A stretch of DNA of 64,000 bases from Zygnema cylindricum (Eukaryota > Streptophyta > Zygnematophyceae > Zygnematales > Zygnemataceae). Positions 1 through 11,792 of this stretch are shown here, in pieces. The notes beneath the pieces were generated by a model. It ran no database searches. It saw nothing but the letters and a program-made list of their open reading frames with translations, and was not told the origin of the DNA. The DNA lies in the NCBI GenBank assembly GCA_037447655.1, contig JBBHKE010001694.1:124001-188000 (forward strand), given 5' to 3'. A program made the position numbers and the translations under genes. Position 1 is the stretch's first letter, and the number at the start of each line of letters is the position of its first letter.

Positions 1-3000
1 TCGGAGCACTTTTAGGATTCTAAACAATTGGTATCGAAGCACTTTTACGATTTTTAACAATCGGTATCAGAGCACTTTTAAGATTCTTAACAATCCATAT
101 CGGAGAACTTTTACAATTCTTAACAATCGATATCAGAGTAAGTTTACGATTCTTAACAATTAATATTGGAGCACTTTTGTGATTTAACAATTGGTAGCGG
201 AGCACTTATACGATTCCTAACAATTAGTATCAGAGCACTATTACGATTCTTTAGAATTAGTATCAGGGCACTTTTACGATTTAACAATTGGTAGAGGTGC
301 ATTATACGATTCCTAACAATTAGTATTGGAGCACTTTTACGATTCTTAACAATTGGTATCGAAGCACTTTTACGATTCCTAACAATTGGTATTGGAGCAC
401 TTTTACGATTCCTAACAATTGGTATTGGAGAACTTTTACGATTCTTAACAATTAGTATCAGAGCACTTTAAGGATTCTTAACAATTAGTATAAAAGCACT
501 TTTAGGATTCTTAACAATCGATATCTGTGCACTTTTACGATTCTTTACAATCGGTATCCGAGCACTTTTATGATTCTTAACAATCGATATCAGAGCACTT
601 TTACGATTCTTAACAATCCATATCAAAGCACTTTTAGGATTCTTAACAATCCATATCCTAGCACTTTAACGATTCTTAACAATCGGTATCGCAACACTTT
701 TACGATTCTTAACAATCTGAATTTGAGCACTATTACAATTCTTATCAAAAGGTGTCGAAGCATTTTTATGTTTTTTAACAGTTGGTATCGGAGCACTTTT
801 ACGATTCTTAAAAATTGGTATTGGAGCACTTTAAGAATTCTTAATATTGGTATTAGATCACTTTTACGATTTTTAACAATTAGTATCGGAGCACTATTAC
901 AATTCTTAATTGTTGGTATTGAAGCACTTTTATGATTTAACAATTGGTAGCGGCGCACTTATAGGATTCCTTACAATTGGTATCGAAGCAATTTTACGAT
1001 TCTTAACAATTGGTAACGGTGCACTTTTACAATTTAACAATTGGTAGTTGTGCACTTATACGATTCCTAACAATTAATATCGGAGCACTTTTAGGATTCT
1101 AAACAATTGGATTTTGGAGCACTTTTATGATTCTTAACAATAGGTATCGGAGCTTTTTTACGATTTAACAATTAGTAGCGATGCACTTATATGATTCCTA
1201 ACAATTGGTACCAAAGCACTTTTACGATTATTAACAATTGCTATCGGAGCACTTTTACGATTCCTAACACTTGGTATGGAAGCAATTTTACAATGTTTAA
1301 CATTTGGTATTGGAGCACTTTTATGATTTTTAACAATCAGTATCGGAGCAATTTTAGGATTTTTAACACTTGGTATCGGAGCACTTTTACGATTCTTAAA
1401 AATCGGTATCGGAGCACTTTTACGATTCTTAACATTCAATATCAGAGCACTTTTACGATTCTCAACAATCGGAATCGGAGCACTTTTACCATTGTTAACA
1501 ATCGATATTTGAGCACTTTTACGATTCTTAACAATTGGTGTCGAAGCACTTTTACGTTTCTTAACAATTAGTATCGGAGCACTTTTACGATTACTATCAA
1601 TTGGTATCAAAGCACTTTTACGATTATTAACAATTGGTATTGGAGTACTTTAAGAATTCTTAAAAATTGGTATCGAAACACTTTTACGATTTAACAATTG
1701 GTAACGGTGCACTTATACGATTTCTAACAATTGGTATCGGAGCACTTTTAGGATTCTAAACAATTGGAATTGGAGCACTTCTACGATTCTTAACAATTGG
1801 TATCAGAGCACTTTTACAATTCTTAACAATAGGTATTTGAGAACTTTTAGAATTCTTAAGAATTTGTATCGGAGGAGTTTTACAATTTAACAATTGGTAG
1901 CGATGCACTTATTCGATTCCTAAAAATTGGTATTGTAGCACTTTTACGATTCTTAACAATTGGTATCGGAGCACTTTTACGATTCTTAACAATTGGTATC
2001 GGAGCACTTTTACGATTCGTAACAATTGGTATCGAAGCAATTTAAGGATTCTTATTAATTGGTATTGAAGAACTTTTATGATTCTTAACAATTGGTATCA
2101 AAGCACTTTTAGGATTCTTAACAGTTGGTATCGGAGAACTTTTACGATTCATAACAATTGGTACCGAAGCATTTTTACGATTTTTAACAATTCATATCGG
2201 AGCACTTTCACGATTCTTAACAATCGGTATCGGAGCACTTTAACAATTCTTAACAATAGGTAGCAGTGTACTTATACGATTCCTAACAATTGGTATTGGG
2301 TCACTTTTACGATTCTTAACAATTGGTGTCGGAGCACTTTTACTATTCCTAACAATTGGCATCAAATCACTTTTACGATTCTTAACAATTTGTATTAGAG
2401 CACTTTTACGTTTCTTAACAATTGGTATCATAACACTTTTAGGATTCTTAAAAGTTGGTATCAGAGCACTTTTACGATTCTTAACAATTGGTATCGGAGC
2501 ACTTTTACGATTCTTAACAATTGGTATTGAAGCACTTCTACGATTATTAACAATTGGTATTAGATCACTTTTACGATACTTAACAATTGGTATCGGAGCA
2601 CTTTTACGATTCTTAATAGTTGGTATCGGAGCACTTTTACGACTCTTAACTATTGGTATTGAAGCACTTTTATGATTTAACAATTGGTAGCGAAGCACTT
2701 GTACGATTCCTAACAATTGGTATCGAAGCACTTTCACGATTCTTAACAATTGGTATCGGAGCACTTTTACGATTCAACAATTGGTAGAGGTGCACTTATA
2801 CGATTTCTAGCAATTGGTATCTGAGCACTTTTAGGATTCTAAACAATTGGTATTGGAGCACTTTTACGATTCTTAACAATTGGTATCGAAGCACTTTTAC
2901 GATTATTAACAATTGGTATCGGAGCACTTTTATGATTCCTAGCAAATGGTATTAGAGCACTTTTACGATTTTTAACAATTGGTATCGGAGCACTTTTACG

Positions 3001-5146
3001 ATTCTTAACAATTGGTATTGAAGCACTTCTACGATTATTAACAATTGGTATTAGATCACTTTTACGATACTTAACAATTGGTATTAGAGCACTTTTACGA
3101 TTCTTAATAGTTGGTATCGGAGCACTCTTACGATTATTAACAGTTGGTATTAGAGCACTTTTACAATTCTAAACAACTGGTATCGCAAAACTTTTATCAT
3201 TTAGTAGTTGGTATCGGAGAACTTTTACGATTTTAACAATTGGTATCGGAGCACATTTACGATTCTTAATTATTGGTATTGAAGCACTTTTATGATTTAA
3301 AATTGGTAGCGGTGCACTTATACGATTTCTAACAATTGGTATCGGGGCACTTTTAGGATTCTAAACAATTGGTATTGGAGCACTTTTACGATTCTTAACT
3401 ATTGGTATTGAAGCACTTTTATGATTTAAAAATTGGTAGCGAAGCACTTATACGATTCCTAACAATTGGTATTGAAGCACTTTCACGATTCTTAACAATT
3501 GGTATCGGAGCACTTTTACGATTTAACAATTGGTAAAGGTGCACTTATACGATTTCTAGCAATTGGTATCGGAGCACTTTTAGGATTCTAAACAATTGGT
3601 ATTGGAGCACTTTTACGATTCTTAACAATTGGTATCGAAGCACTTTTACAATTATTAACAATTGGTATCGGAGCACTTTTACGATTCTTAACTATTGGTA
3701 TTGAAGCACTTTTATGATTTAACAATTGGTAGCGAAGCACTTATACGATTCCGAACAATTGGTATCGAAGCACTTTTTTGATTCTTAACAAATGGATCGG
3801 AGCACTTTTACGATTTTAAAATTGGTAGCGGTGCACTTATACGATTTCTAACAATTGGTATCGGAGCACTTTTAGGATTCTAAACAATTGGTATTGGAGC
3901 ACTTTTACGATTCTTAACAATTGGTATCGAAGCACTTTTACGATTATTAACAATTGGTATCGGAGCACTTTTACGATTCCTAGCAAATGGTATTAGAGCA
4001 CTTTTACGATTTTTAACAATTGGTATTAGAGCACTTTTACGATTTTTAACAATTGGTATTGGAGCACTTTTATGATTAATAACAATTGGTATCTAATCAC
4101 TTTTACGATACTTAACAATTGGTATTGGAGCACTTTTACGATTCTTAATAGTTGGTATCAGGGCACTTTTACGATTCTTAACACTTGGTATTAGAGCACT
4201 TTTACAGTTCTAAACAGCTGGTATCGGAGCACTTTTACAATTCTAAACAACTGGTATCGGAGCACTTTTATGATTTAACAGTTGGTATCGAAGCACTCTT
4301 ACGATTATTAACAATTGGTATCGGAGCACTTTTACGATTTCTAGCAAATGGTATCGGAGCACTTTTACATTTTTTAACAATTGGTATCAAATCACTTTAA
4401 TGATTTGACAGTTGGTATCATAACACTTTTACGATTCTTAATAGTTGGTATAGGAGAACTTTTATGATTGTTAAGAATTGGTATCGGAGCACATTTACGA
4501 TTCTTAACTATTGGTATTGAAGCACTTTTATGATTTAACAATTGGTAGCGAAGCACTTATACGATTCCTAACATTTGGTATCGGAGCACTTTTACGATTC
4601 TTAACAATTGGTATCGGAGCACTTTTTATGATTCCCAATAATTGGTATCGAAGCACTTTTACGATTCTTAACTATTGGTTTTGGAGCACTTTTACGATTT
4701 TTAACAGTTGGTATTGGAGCACTTTTATCATTTAACAATTGGTAGCGGAGCACTTTTGCGATTCCTAATAATTGGTTTCGGAGCACTTTTACGATTCTTA
4801 ACAATTCATATCGGAGCTCTTTTACGATTTAACAATTGGTAGAGGTGCACTTATACGATTCCGAACAATTAGTATCGGAGCACTTTTACGATTCTTGACT
4901 ATAGGTATCAGAGCACTTTTACGATTCCTAACAATTGGTATCGAATCACTTTTACGATTCTTAACAATTGGTATTGGAGCACTTTTACGATTCCTAACAA
5001 TTGATATTGGAGCACTTTTACGATTCTTAACAATTGGTTTCGTAGCACTTTTACGATTCTTAACAATTGGTGTCGGAGCAATTTTATGATTCTTAACAAT
5101 TGGTGTCGAAGCACTTTTACGATTTTTAACAATTGGTATCGGAGCA
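1..5146. repeat. 33-bp tandem satellite array
   Basis: About 155 tandem monomers with the consensus core TTGGTATCGGAGCACTTTTA followed by CGATTCTTAACAA (33 bp). Point variants are common: cggagc/cgaagc/cagagc, cgattctta/cgattatta/cgattccta, and aggattctaaac. A shorter variant monomer of about 31 bp (tttaacaattggtagcggtgcacttatac) recurs irregularly, e.g. near 178, 926, 1163, 2250, 2767, 3290, 3522, 3812 and 4828. It often opens a similar series of following monomers (compare 2767, 3522 and 3812), so there is a higher-order structure. Because 33 is a multiple of three, long 11-residue-periodic ORFs appear on both strands; these are not genes. The left edge lies outside the window. Confidence 0.97.
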
Positions 5147-5159
5147 GGTTAGTGCTCCG

Positions 5160-6900
5160 TTTTCAGTAAGATGCTTCAGTTTTGAGTGAACGTTAGTGAG
5201 GGAGTAGAAGCAATGGGAGGAAGAAATGCCACATATCCTTTCAATAATGAAGCGGATCCCGATCCGGATGGAGGTGATTTCTGTTTTTGATGAAGAAGAA
5301 GAAGATGATGAAGAAGAAGACAAGGAGAATCTAACGTCGAAGAAGGTGAAGAAGAGAAGAGTGAAGAAAAGAGTGATGAGATAGAAGAAGAGTGGAAAGA
5401 AGAGTGAAGAGAAGAAGATAGAGGAGGGTTAATTTTATTTTGAAGAAGGCGAATGGAAGTGTGTGGATGTGATACATTAACTGAGGTGTAGAGGAATGTT
5501 TTTTTGAAAGAAGAAATTAGATGTGTTGTGGGGAGTTTAGGGTCGAAGAAGATGAAGCTCCACATTCTGAAGACCTTTGTGTCTATTTCGTACTTTTGTA
5601 CGTTTATTAAATTGAAGAGGTGAATAAAGGTGAATGGTGTGGTGATGACCTAAATCGCCGGACAGTTTGGAAGAAGCTTCATTCAAATTTGGCATTTTCA
5701 ATTTCTGTTCGCAGTTAGGATGTGTACAGATTTTATTTGATTTTGTCGTGGATAACTGTACATTTTTAAAGTTGTGGATTTTGGTTAGAGGAAGAATGAA
5801 TCCTGTTTCAGAGGTTCTTTGTTTGAAGGATCCTTTCCGTCGGATCTCTTCAAGTTCGGGAAAAGTCACAATTCGGATGCTCTTCTCCGAAATTCCGTTG
5901 ATGAATTGCTGAAATTTATGGGGAGGAAAGTCAATCGAGAAGAAAGAGAAAGAAAAAGAAAAATTCCTCATTCCTGTCGGCCTGGCAAAGGATTTCGGAA
6001 GTGCTATTTTCCCCGAAATTACTTTCTGTTTGCCTTGGGAGAGTGGATTCAGATTCGGCATGGCAAGCAGCTTCGAGGTTGAGCTGCGGAGAATTCAAGT
6101 CATGTGGCGGAGGAATCGGGTCCCGGTTTGAGTGGAAATTGGTCGGAAGAATAAGCCGGAGAAAGGAGGATAAAGTAGAGGAGAAATCGGCTTCTTGTTC
6201 GGTTTGAAAGAAGAAAAAAAGTGACGAGAGAAGTGAAAAGAGATCAGTGAAGAAGTTAGTGAACGTGAAAGTGGAGCAGGAGCTTGTAATTCCGAGGAGG
6301 AGGAATGGCGTATTGTCCGAAATGTGGAGACATGTGTCTGATCGTGGCAAGGAGCTACGAAAGAAAAGGAGGTGGAAATGCGCACGGAAGTTTTGGAAAT
6401 TCTGAGGATTGAGAAGTGAAGCTGCAGTGAGGAAGTGGAAGGGGTGGAAGAGGCGTCCGTGAGTGAAAGTGAAGGGAAGCAGTGAAAGGAGGAAACGAAA
6501 ACGAAGGGAGAAAAATTCTTTACGGTTAAATTGTTTAATTGAGCTGTACAACAAATGAATATGTTCACCATTAGTGTGGGAGTTTGAAAAATGAAAAGGT
6601 GTTTCGTTTTGGTCCGTGAAATACTGAAATGGTACCGCGTGTATGAATTTCCAGTTCGGTTACTGTTACAAATTGAAGTTTTACATATAGTTCCTTTTGA
6701 CGCGGAAATTTTACTGAGGAAGAAGAGACGTTTCGTGTTGGAGCGTGGCCAGTGTTCTGCCGACAGTTCCGTTCGTTTTCTGACACTGTCAAACGCCGAA
6801 CTTTTGCGTGACCGTTATGTTGCTTTTGGGGTTCTCTGTTGGTACTTTTCTTGGTGAGACACTGGAATGTGGAGTACACCACGAATCGTAAATAGAGTAG
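5160..6900. other. Purine-rich single-copy DNA, no gene recognised
   Basis: The + strand is strongly GAA/GAG-rich, especially 5290-5420 and 6180-6500. It gives overlapping Ser/Phe-rich ORFs on the - strand and Lys/Glu/Arg-rich ORFs on the + strand, none with a domain I recognise. One short + ORF at 6305-6412 begins MAYCPKCGDMC after a purine-rich context and is 35 codons long; the CxxC pair is suggestive but it may be chance. An 88-codon ORF at 6591-6857 starts with ATG and also matches nothing I know. Confidence 0.5.
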
Positions 6901-7060
6901 AGAAATAATTAGAGTAAAAAAATGAGAAAAAATAATTAGAGTTATTAACTCTAGTTTAGGAAATCAACCCCTTTTCAGAAAAAATACTTACTCTAATTTA
7001 TCAATAACTCTAATTTGGGTTTTTTCCCGTAATAATTATCCGCGCTGAATATCTTTACTG
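6901..7060. repeat. AT-rich inverted repeat around TTAGAGTTATT
   Basis: The motif aattagagttatt near 6930-6950 is repeated inverted as aataactctaatt near 7000-7016. The palindrome tagagttattaactcta lies within the left arm. It looks like a decayed foldback or miniature element. No coding potential. Confidence 0.4.
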
Positions 7061-7140
7061 TAAATTAGGTACAGGTACAGAATCTGACAAAACATACAGT
7101 TTTACGTCATTATGACGTTTGCAGAAAGCGGTTTGTGAAA

Positions 7141-7602
7141 ACCATAGTTCAAAAGTAGGTGAAAGTACACCCATACAATATGCCTATTTGTACGCAAAAA
7201 ATACAATATACCCTTAAGACCCATATTGTATTGGCCGCAAAATGAAATAAAATAGTAACAGGGTTGAGTTGCACATGGATCGATAGAGAATTAAACGTCA
7301 TGTCTAAATTTGAAAAAAATACCGGACAAATAAATCTTTTTCTGTGAGTTTTGAGCGACTTTTTATTTAAACCGTCAGATTCGGACGATCGGACGGTTTT
7401 TGATCAAAGTAACGATCTAAGAAGATCACATGAAAAGCCTATAACACAACTTACGATAGGACTATCGTCAGATTCGGACGATCGGACGGTCGCTGATCAA
7501 AGTAGTGACTTAAGACAATAACATGAAAAGCACATAACACAACTTACGATGAAGGCGCCGACAAAAGATCTACAATAGAAACGCTTACTTTTGAACTATG
7601 GT
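7141..7602. mobile_element. Possible small inverted-repeat (MITE-like) element
   Basis: A perfect 17-bp inverted repeat, accatagttcaaaagta at 7141-7157 and its complement at 7586-7602, flanks about 430 bp without an ORF. Sequence just outside the 17-bp arms is also loosely similar in inverted orientation. No clear target duplication was identified, so the ends are uncertain. It sits directly upstream of the NOL12-like gene. Confidence 0.35.
7373..7550. repeat. 93-bp direct duplication
   Basis: Two tandem copies begin at 7373 and 7466 with cgtcagattcggacgatcgg, followed by acggt, tgatcaaagta, and later catgaaaagc and ataacacaacttacgat. The copies differ at several sites. The ATCGGACGG phrase also occurs in several LTRs of this window. 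Confidence 0.7.
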
Positions 7603-7750
7603 GAAAACGCAGTTACATGATAACGGCCTGTATTATATCATTTTTTGTACTTTTTTAGTTAATAAAGTACTATTAGACTTGGGTGCCAAACAAAACCCAA
7701 GCAAGCCTAAATTTTCTGTTGCCAGAGAGCCTAATGTTGTTTCTTGAGGC

Positions 7751-7770
7751 TTTTTTATCTTCCCAGAACC
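7751..7770 (+). promoter_or_regulatory. Probable 5'UTR splice acceptor and start context
   Basis: A pyrimidine tract ending in ttttttatcttcccag (AG at 7765-7766) looks like a 3' splice site just before aaccATGG. This suggests an upstream untranslated exon, which I could not place. The ATG at 7771 has a strong initiation context. Confidence 0.45.
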
Positions 7771-9819
7771 ATGGAAGACGATGGGGGTTTTATCCATGGA
7801 AAAATGCCAAACAATCCTGTGCTCCACATGAAAAAGCGTGCGAGAAGCAATGCAGGCGTTGTGGCTGTTTTTGACGAAAATGCCCGGAGGTAAGAGGCAC
7901 ATTTTTTTCTATTTATGGCCTCAATATGTATTCAAAGGCTAAAATGCCTGGAGATATAAGGCATATTCTATTTATGGCCTCAATATGTATCCAAAGACTA
8001 AGACTATACAGCGGATAGGAATGAAACCGTTGACCAATGATTCTCCCATGTACATTATTTCTGTCTTGAGCACGCCCAAAAAGTAGCATGTATGGTGTCA
8101 TTATGCTGTCTGGTTCCAAGACCATTCTGTGTTCCACTTTTGTGAAAATTTGGTTAAGTATCAAACGTTGGTTATCCTGTGAGACTAATGAACCGAAGCA
8201 GTTTAATCGCTTGACATGCAATAGATTTCTTAAGATTTCATCTCTGATTTTTTGGTCTGAGGCGATCATCTATGGCTGACTGGGGCAATAGGGATTTTCA
8301 GGGATTTTGTGACTGGATTTCGAAAGCGCAAACAGGAAAGGCGAAACCAGGCCCTGGTTGAACAAGAGAAAAAGATTCGAGGGAAACGTATTCGCGAACG
8401 TGCGGAGGTAAGAATATGGCAACGTGTCGCTGGCATCGGTGAAGGAATTTCTGAGGAACCTGGGCCCACACAGTGTCTCTCCTGAGGAAGCGATAGCATC
8501 TGGGTATGAGTGAAGGACAATGCTCACTGATCACTAATGTTTGTAGTGCTGACTTTCGGTTTTTCAACTGAGTAGACATTTTTAAGTCAGGCCTCACAGT
8601 GTTTTGGTGGTTCGCAATTACAGCGACGCTTACAACTAAAAATTGCAAGAGGTGGAGAGATGGAGAACAATAACACTGGAGTAGAACAGTTGGAGACGGA
8701 AGGCGTATCTGTTGAGGCGAGTGAAGACAGTAAATCTGGGGAGAAATGCAGTGGTGAAGGCTTTCAACATAAGCTTTTTCATAGGAAAACAACAGCGGAG
8801 ATCTCCCGTGAATCTAGTGGAGGAGAGGGCGCAGATGATTTTTCCGAAAGAGGACAACACGATGCTTTTGAAGGTGAGAAAAATGGCATTTTTGTGGTAG
8901 TGCTGGGTAGTTATGAAGGTTTCGACATATTTGATCGGTAATTGTAATGTCATTCTATGTAGTACAGCCTAGCAAGTAAACAGAAGCCAACCTACTGGAT
9001 GCTTGATGGTCCAATATTTCTGTAAGGTTGGTATTCACTTGAAATACATGACATGCATTCAGCATTGCATTCTTTATGTGGTGTAGTTTTGGTAAGGATT
9101 GCTGTAGCCGAGCTTTCTTCATAAGCACGTACAGTTTTCCTTGTCTGAAAGTTTTGTGTTTTGTGATTGTACAAACACTCGCATACGAGGTAGTCTGTGT
9201 GCTTGCTTTCTTGGCAAACCAACATTCTCCTGGTCAATCGAATTGTGTACTACCAGTGGAAGATGAGCTTACTGGGTGAATACCTTGACTTTGTACGGAA
9301 TGCATAATTAGTCTGTCGATGAGTGAGCATGAGAATTTTGGAGTGAACCTATGTTCTCCATGCGAATTATTTGCAAATTTCTGGTCACGCAGGGCGACCT
9401 GTATTGCTAGACGTCCAATGCACTACTAAAACTGTCAGGTTGCGTCTGTTTCTGCCTTTTGGGTCATATCGTTGATGTACTAAATGGCATGTCGTGTTGC
9501 GCCTTTGTTTCTGCTAGGTGTTACAAAATACAACGGTGCAGAGACAACAACAGTTGTTACTACTACTGTTATAGATCCCCTTGGTAATGAAAACGAATTT
9601 ATAAATATTCGTAATGAAGACCTTTCTAGAAACTCGCGGAGTGCGCAACATATATCTGGAACTCCTAAAGCGAAAATCAAGACTGACAAGAAAACAGGAA
9701 AGGCCAAGAAAAAGAAAAATGGGTTTCAGCAGCGGAAAAAGGAAAAGGCAAAGATGATGCCAAGGGGAAAATCAAAAAAGTTAGGAAAAGGAAAAGAAAA
9801 AGGTAGGAAGAAAAAATAA
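7771..9819 (+). CDS. NOL12: Nucleolar protein 12 / Rrp17 (Nop25 family), four exons
   Basis: Proposed exons are 7771-7889, 8302-8407, 8624-8873 and 9518-9819 (777 nt, 258 codons plus stop). All donors are good (gtaagag, gtaagaa, gtgagaa), acceptors end in ttttcag, attacag and ctgctag, and phases match at every junction. Exon 1 ends with VVAVFDENAR, exon 2 begins DFVTGFRKRKQERR and is a charged helix, and exon 4 has TTTVVTTTVIDPLG. These correspond to the LSFDEEKRREYLTGFHKRK core and the VTVTTISDL segment of human NOL12 as I recall it. The C-terminus is a Lys-rich tail (about residues 200-258) expected to act as a nucleolar localisation signal. The family (Nop25, Rrp17) works in pre-rRNA processing; yeast Rrp17 is reported as a 5'-3' exonuclease. 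Length is close to the human protein (about 213 aa). Intron 1 has a branch-point-like ctgac at 8276-8280. Assignment is by motif memory, not a search. It is the only host gene recognised here. Confidence 0.8.
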
Positions 9820-11792
9820 GATGCAGGAGGAAGTCTAGCATTTGTACATTAGTAATCTAAAGTGATGTGCTTTTGCAATATTCGGTTTTGTTTGGTTACA
9901 TGTGGTATGTTACATTTGTAACCGCATTCTAATGTAGTTTTTACTGCCAATATTGTGCTTTAATTACATTTGTGTTCACTGATTAAGAGGGTGAATATGT
10001 GTAACGATGATACGGGAGGTACTGCCAATCTGTGTAAGTAATGTTAGTGATTTATGGATCGTACTGTCATCCCTCGAAACACGGATTATATGTGCAGCAT
10101 TTTGGACGTCCGCGACCTCAGTAGCCATACTAAAACGTACAGCAAGCAGTACGAGACGGTTCAAAAAAAACCCACGTATATTGTGATCAAATAACAAGAA
10201 GGAAGCGAACAATAGTAGATCACATACCAATCATGTCAATTTGATGCCAATTTACTTTGGAGAAGTGCAGATAACAACTTTCTTAAGAGCTACGTAGTTG
10301 AAAATGCAAATTTGGAGACGTCAATCTCAAAATTGTTGTGGTATTCTAGAAACTAATAACAGTAACAAGAACAACTGAAAAATGGCAACTAAACAAGAAA
10401 TAAACTAAAAGCACTTGCCCCCTTGCTGCCAGGAGTGATTAAAGCTATACATTTTCTCTCCTGTTAACCTTCTTATTACAATACTTGAATAAAGCATAGC
10501 GCCTACAACTCAAGTAAAAATTACTGGATTGTATTTCAAGAAAATTGTGTACACTTGTTAAAGAAAGAAATGCCTTCTAAACAAAAAGTTTTTCTGTTCG
10601 GTTGAACATCGTAATAAACATGGACTATCTAACCTCTCCTTCACTTTTCCATGATGCTACTGCCAGGCAATTAATTTAATATCCCGCAAAGTTGTTTCAT
10701 CCTAAAAAGGTAATGTCATCAAATTCTAAATGCGCAATATCTCCAAAACCACCTCCTAAACTCATCCTCTTTTCCTTATCTTTGCCGTTTACAACAAGAA
10801 TACAAAAACGTTCATTAGTGTGACAACATAACCGGTCAAATATATTAAAGTTTTTTCCTAAAAGAATGAACATAACTGTATTTAGTTCAACGTTAGCTTT
10901 ACGATAGACTAAAGGATAACCTGTTTGCTAATTCCATAGCCAAAGTCAACCATCTTCCATGACGGATACCTTTGCGGGATATCGGCATATTGGTTGGGTA
11001 CATGAGTTTTGGCTATCCATAGTAATTCCGAAGTGTCGTTATTACCAATTGTAAATCTTGGCTGTACAGCGCCCTCAGGCTTGAAGCACTTTCAAAACGT
11101 TGCTCCATTTATAAGCATAAGAGCCAAAGTTCGAGCCAGTCTAAGCTCGCCGGTCCACTTTCATCCAGCGACTGTTATTCCCACTCAACCTTTTCTGTAG
11201 TTGAGGTGGCTCGGCAGTATTTAAATTATTCAACATTCAACATTAGTATGCAACATTCAATTATCATTTTATAGTTTCTCACATAACAACAAGAGTAAAA
11301 TAATTATTTTTTATGCTATAAACCATTCGTATATATTTTTTAAACAAATACTGTGTTATTTGTTGATAGTATTAAACATTATACAATGACAATTATCTTA
11401 TAAATGTATTTACATAAATAGTTAACTACCACTACATTGCTAATTGTACCACTAAATTGTTAATTGTACGAACATCAAGGATACAAATAGTGTTATATTT
11501 TAATAATAATAATAATAGTATTATAATAATAAAAAAATTACATTGTTTTTCAACTGTGAACATATCTCAAAAAGTAACCTTCTAAAAACAAGAATTTTCA
11601 AATTTTGTTAATAAAATCAAATTTACAAAACATAAGTTTAAACATAAAATATTTGTTGAAATATAACATTATATATGTAGTTTATCAATTTAATATTATA
11701 AAAACCCATATTGATATTTTCGTACAATTTTACACAAAAGATCCTAAATTTCATTTCGTAAAAAACATTTTACAACATTTCAAACTAAATTT
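9820..11792. other. 3' flank and AT-rich intergenic DNA
   Basis: The first 150 bp probably hold the 3'UTR of the NOL12-like gene; there is no AATAAA nearby, but ttacatttgtaacc at about 9910 contains a TGTAA. A 50-codon frame on the - strand begins ATG near 10125 (MATEVADVQNAAHIIRV) and is unrecognised. From 11220 the DNA is very AT-rich, with an (ATA)n run near 11500. No gene or transposon remnant recognised. Confidence 0.45.

Noticed and set aside
1797-1811. A real retrotransposon primer-binding site in the satellite
   Set aside because: There is no LTR end before it and no gag after it; the motif repeats every 33 bp.
1-5130. Long ORFs on both strands with 11-residue periodicity (e.g. 174 codons at 2240-2764, - strand)
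   Set aside because: They arise because the 33-bp satellite unit is a multiple of three. Both strands are open at once and the shorter variant monomers break every frame.
1-5146. CRISPR array
   Set aside because: The 33-bp units are directly adjacent with no unique spacers, vary by point mutation, and lie in eukaryotic DNA.
5537-6554. Two overlapping Ser/Phe-rich ORFs on the - strand as a gene
   Set aside because: Composition simply mirrors the purine-rich + strand, with no domain or splice pattern, and start context is weak.
9976-10230. 84-codon ORF on the - strand as a gene
   Set aside because: No family resemblance, no splice or polyadenylation context, and the first part has no ATG support; only noted as unexplained.
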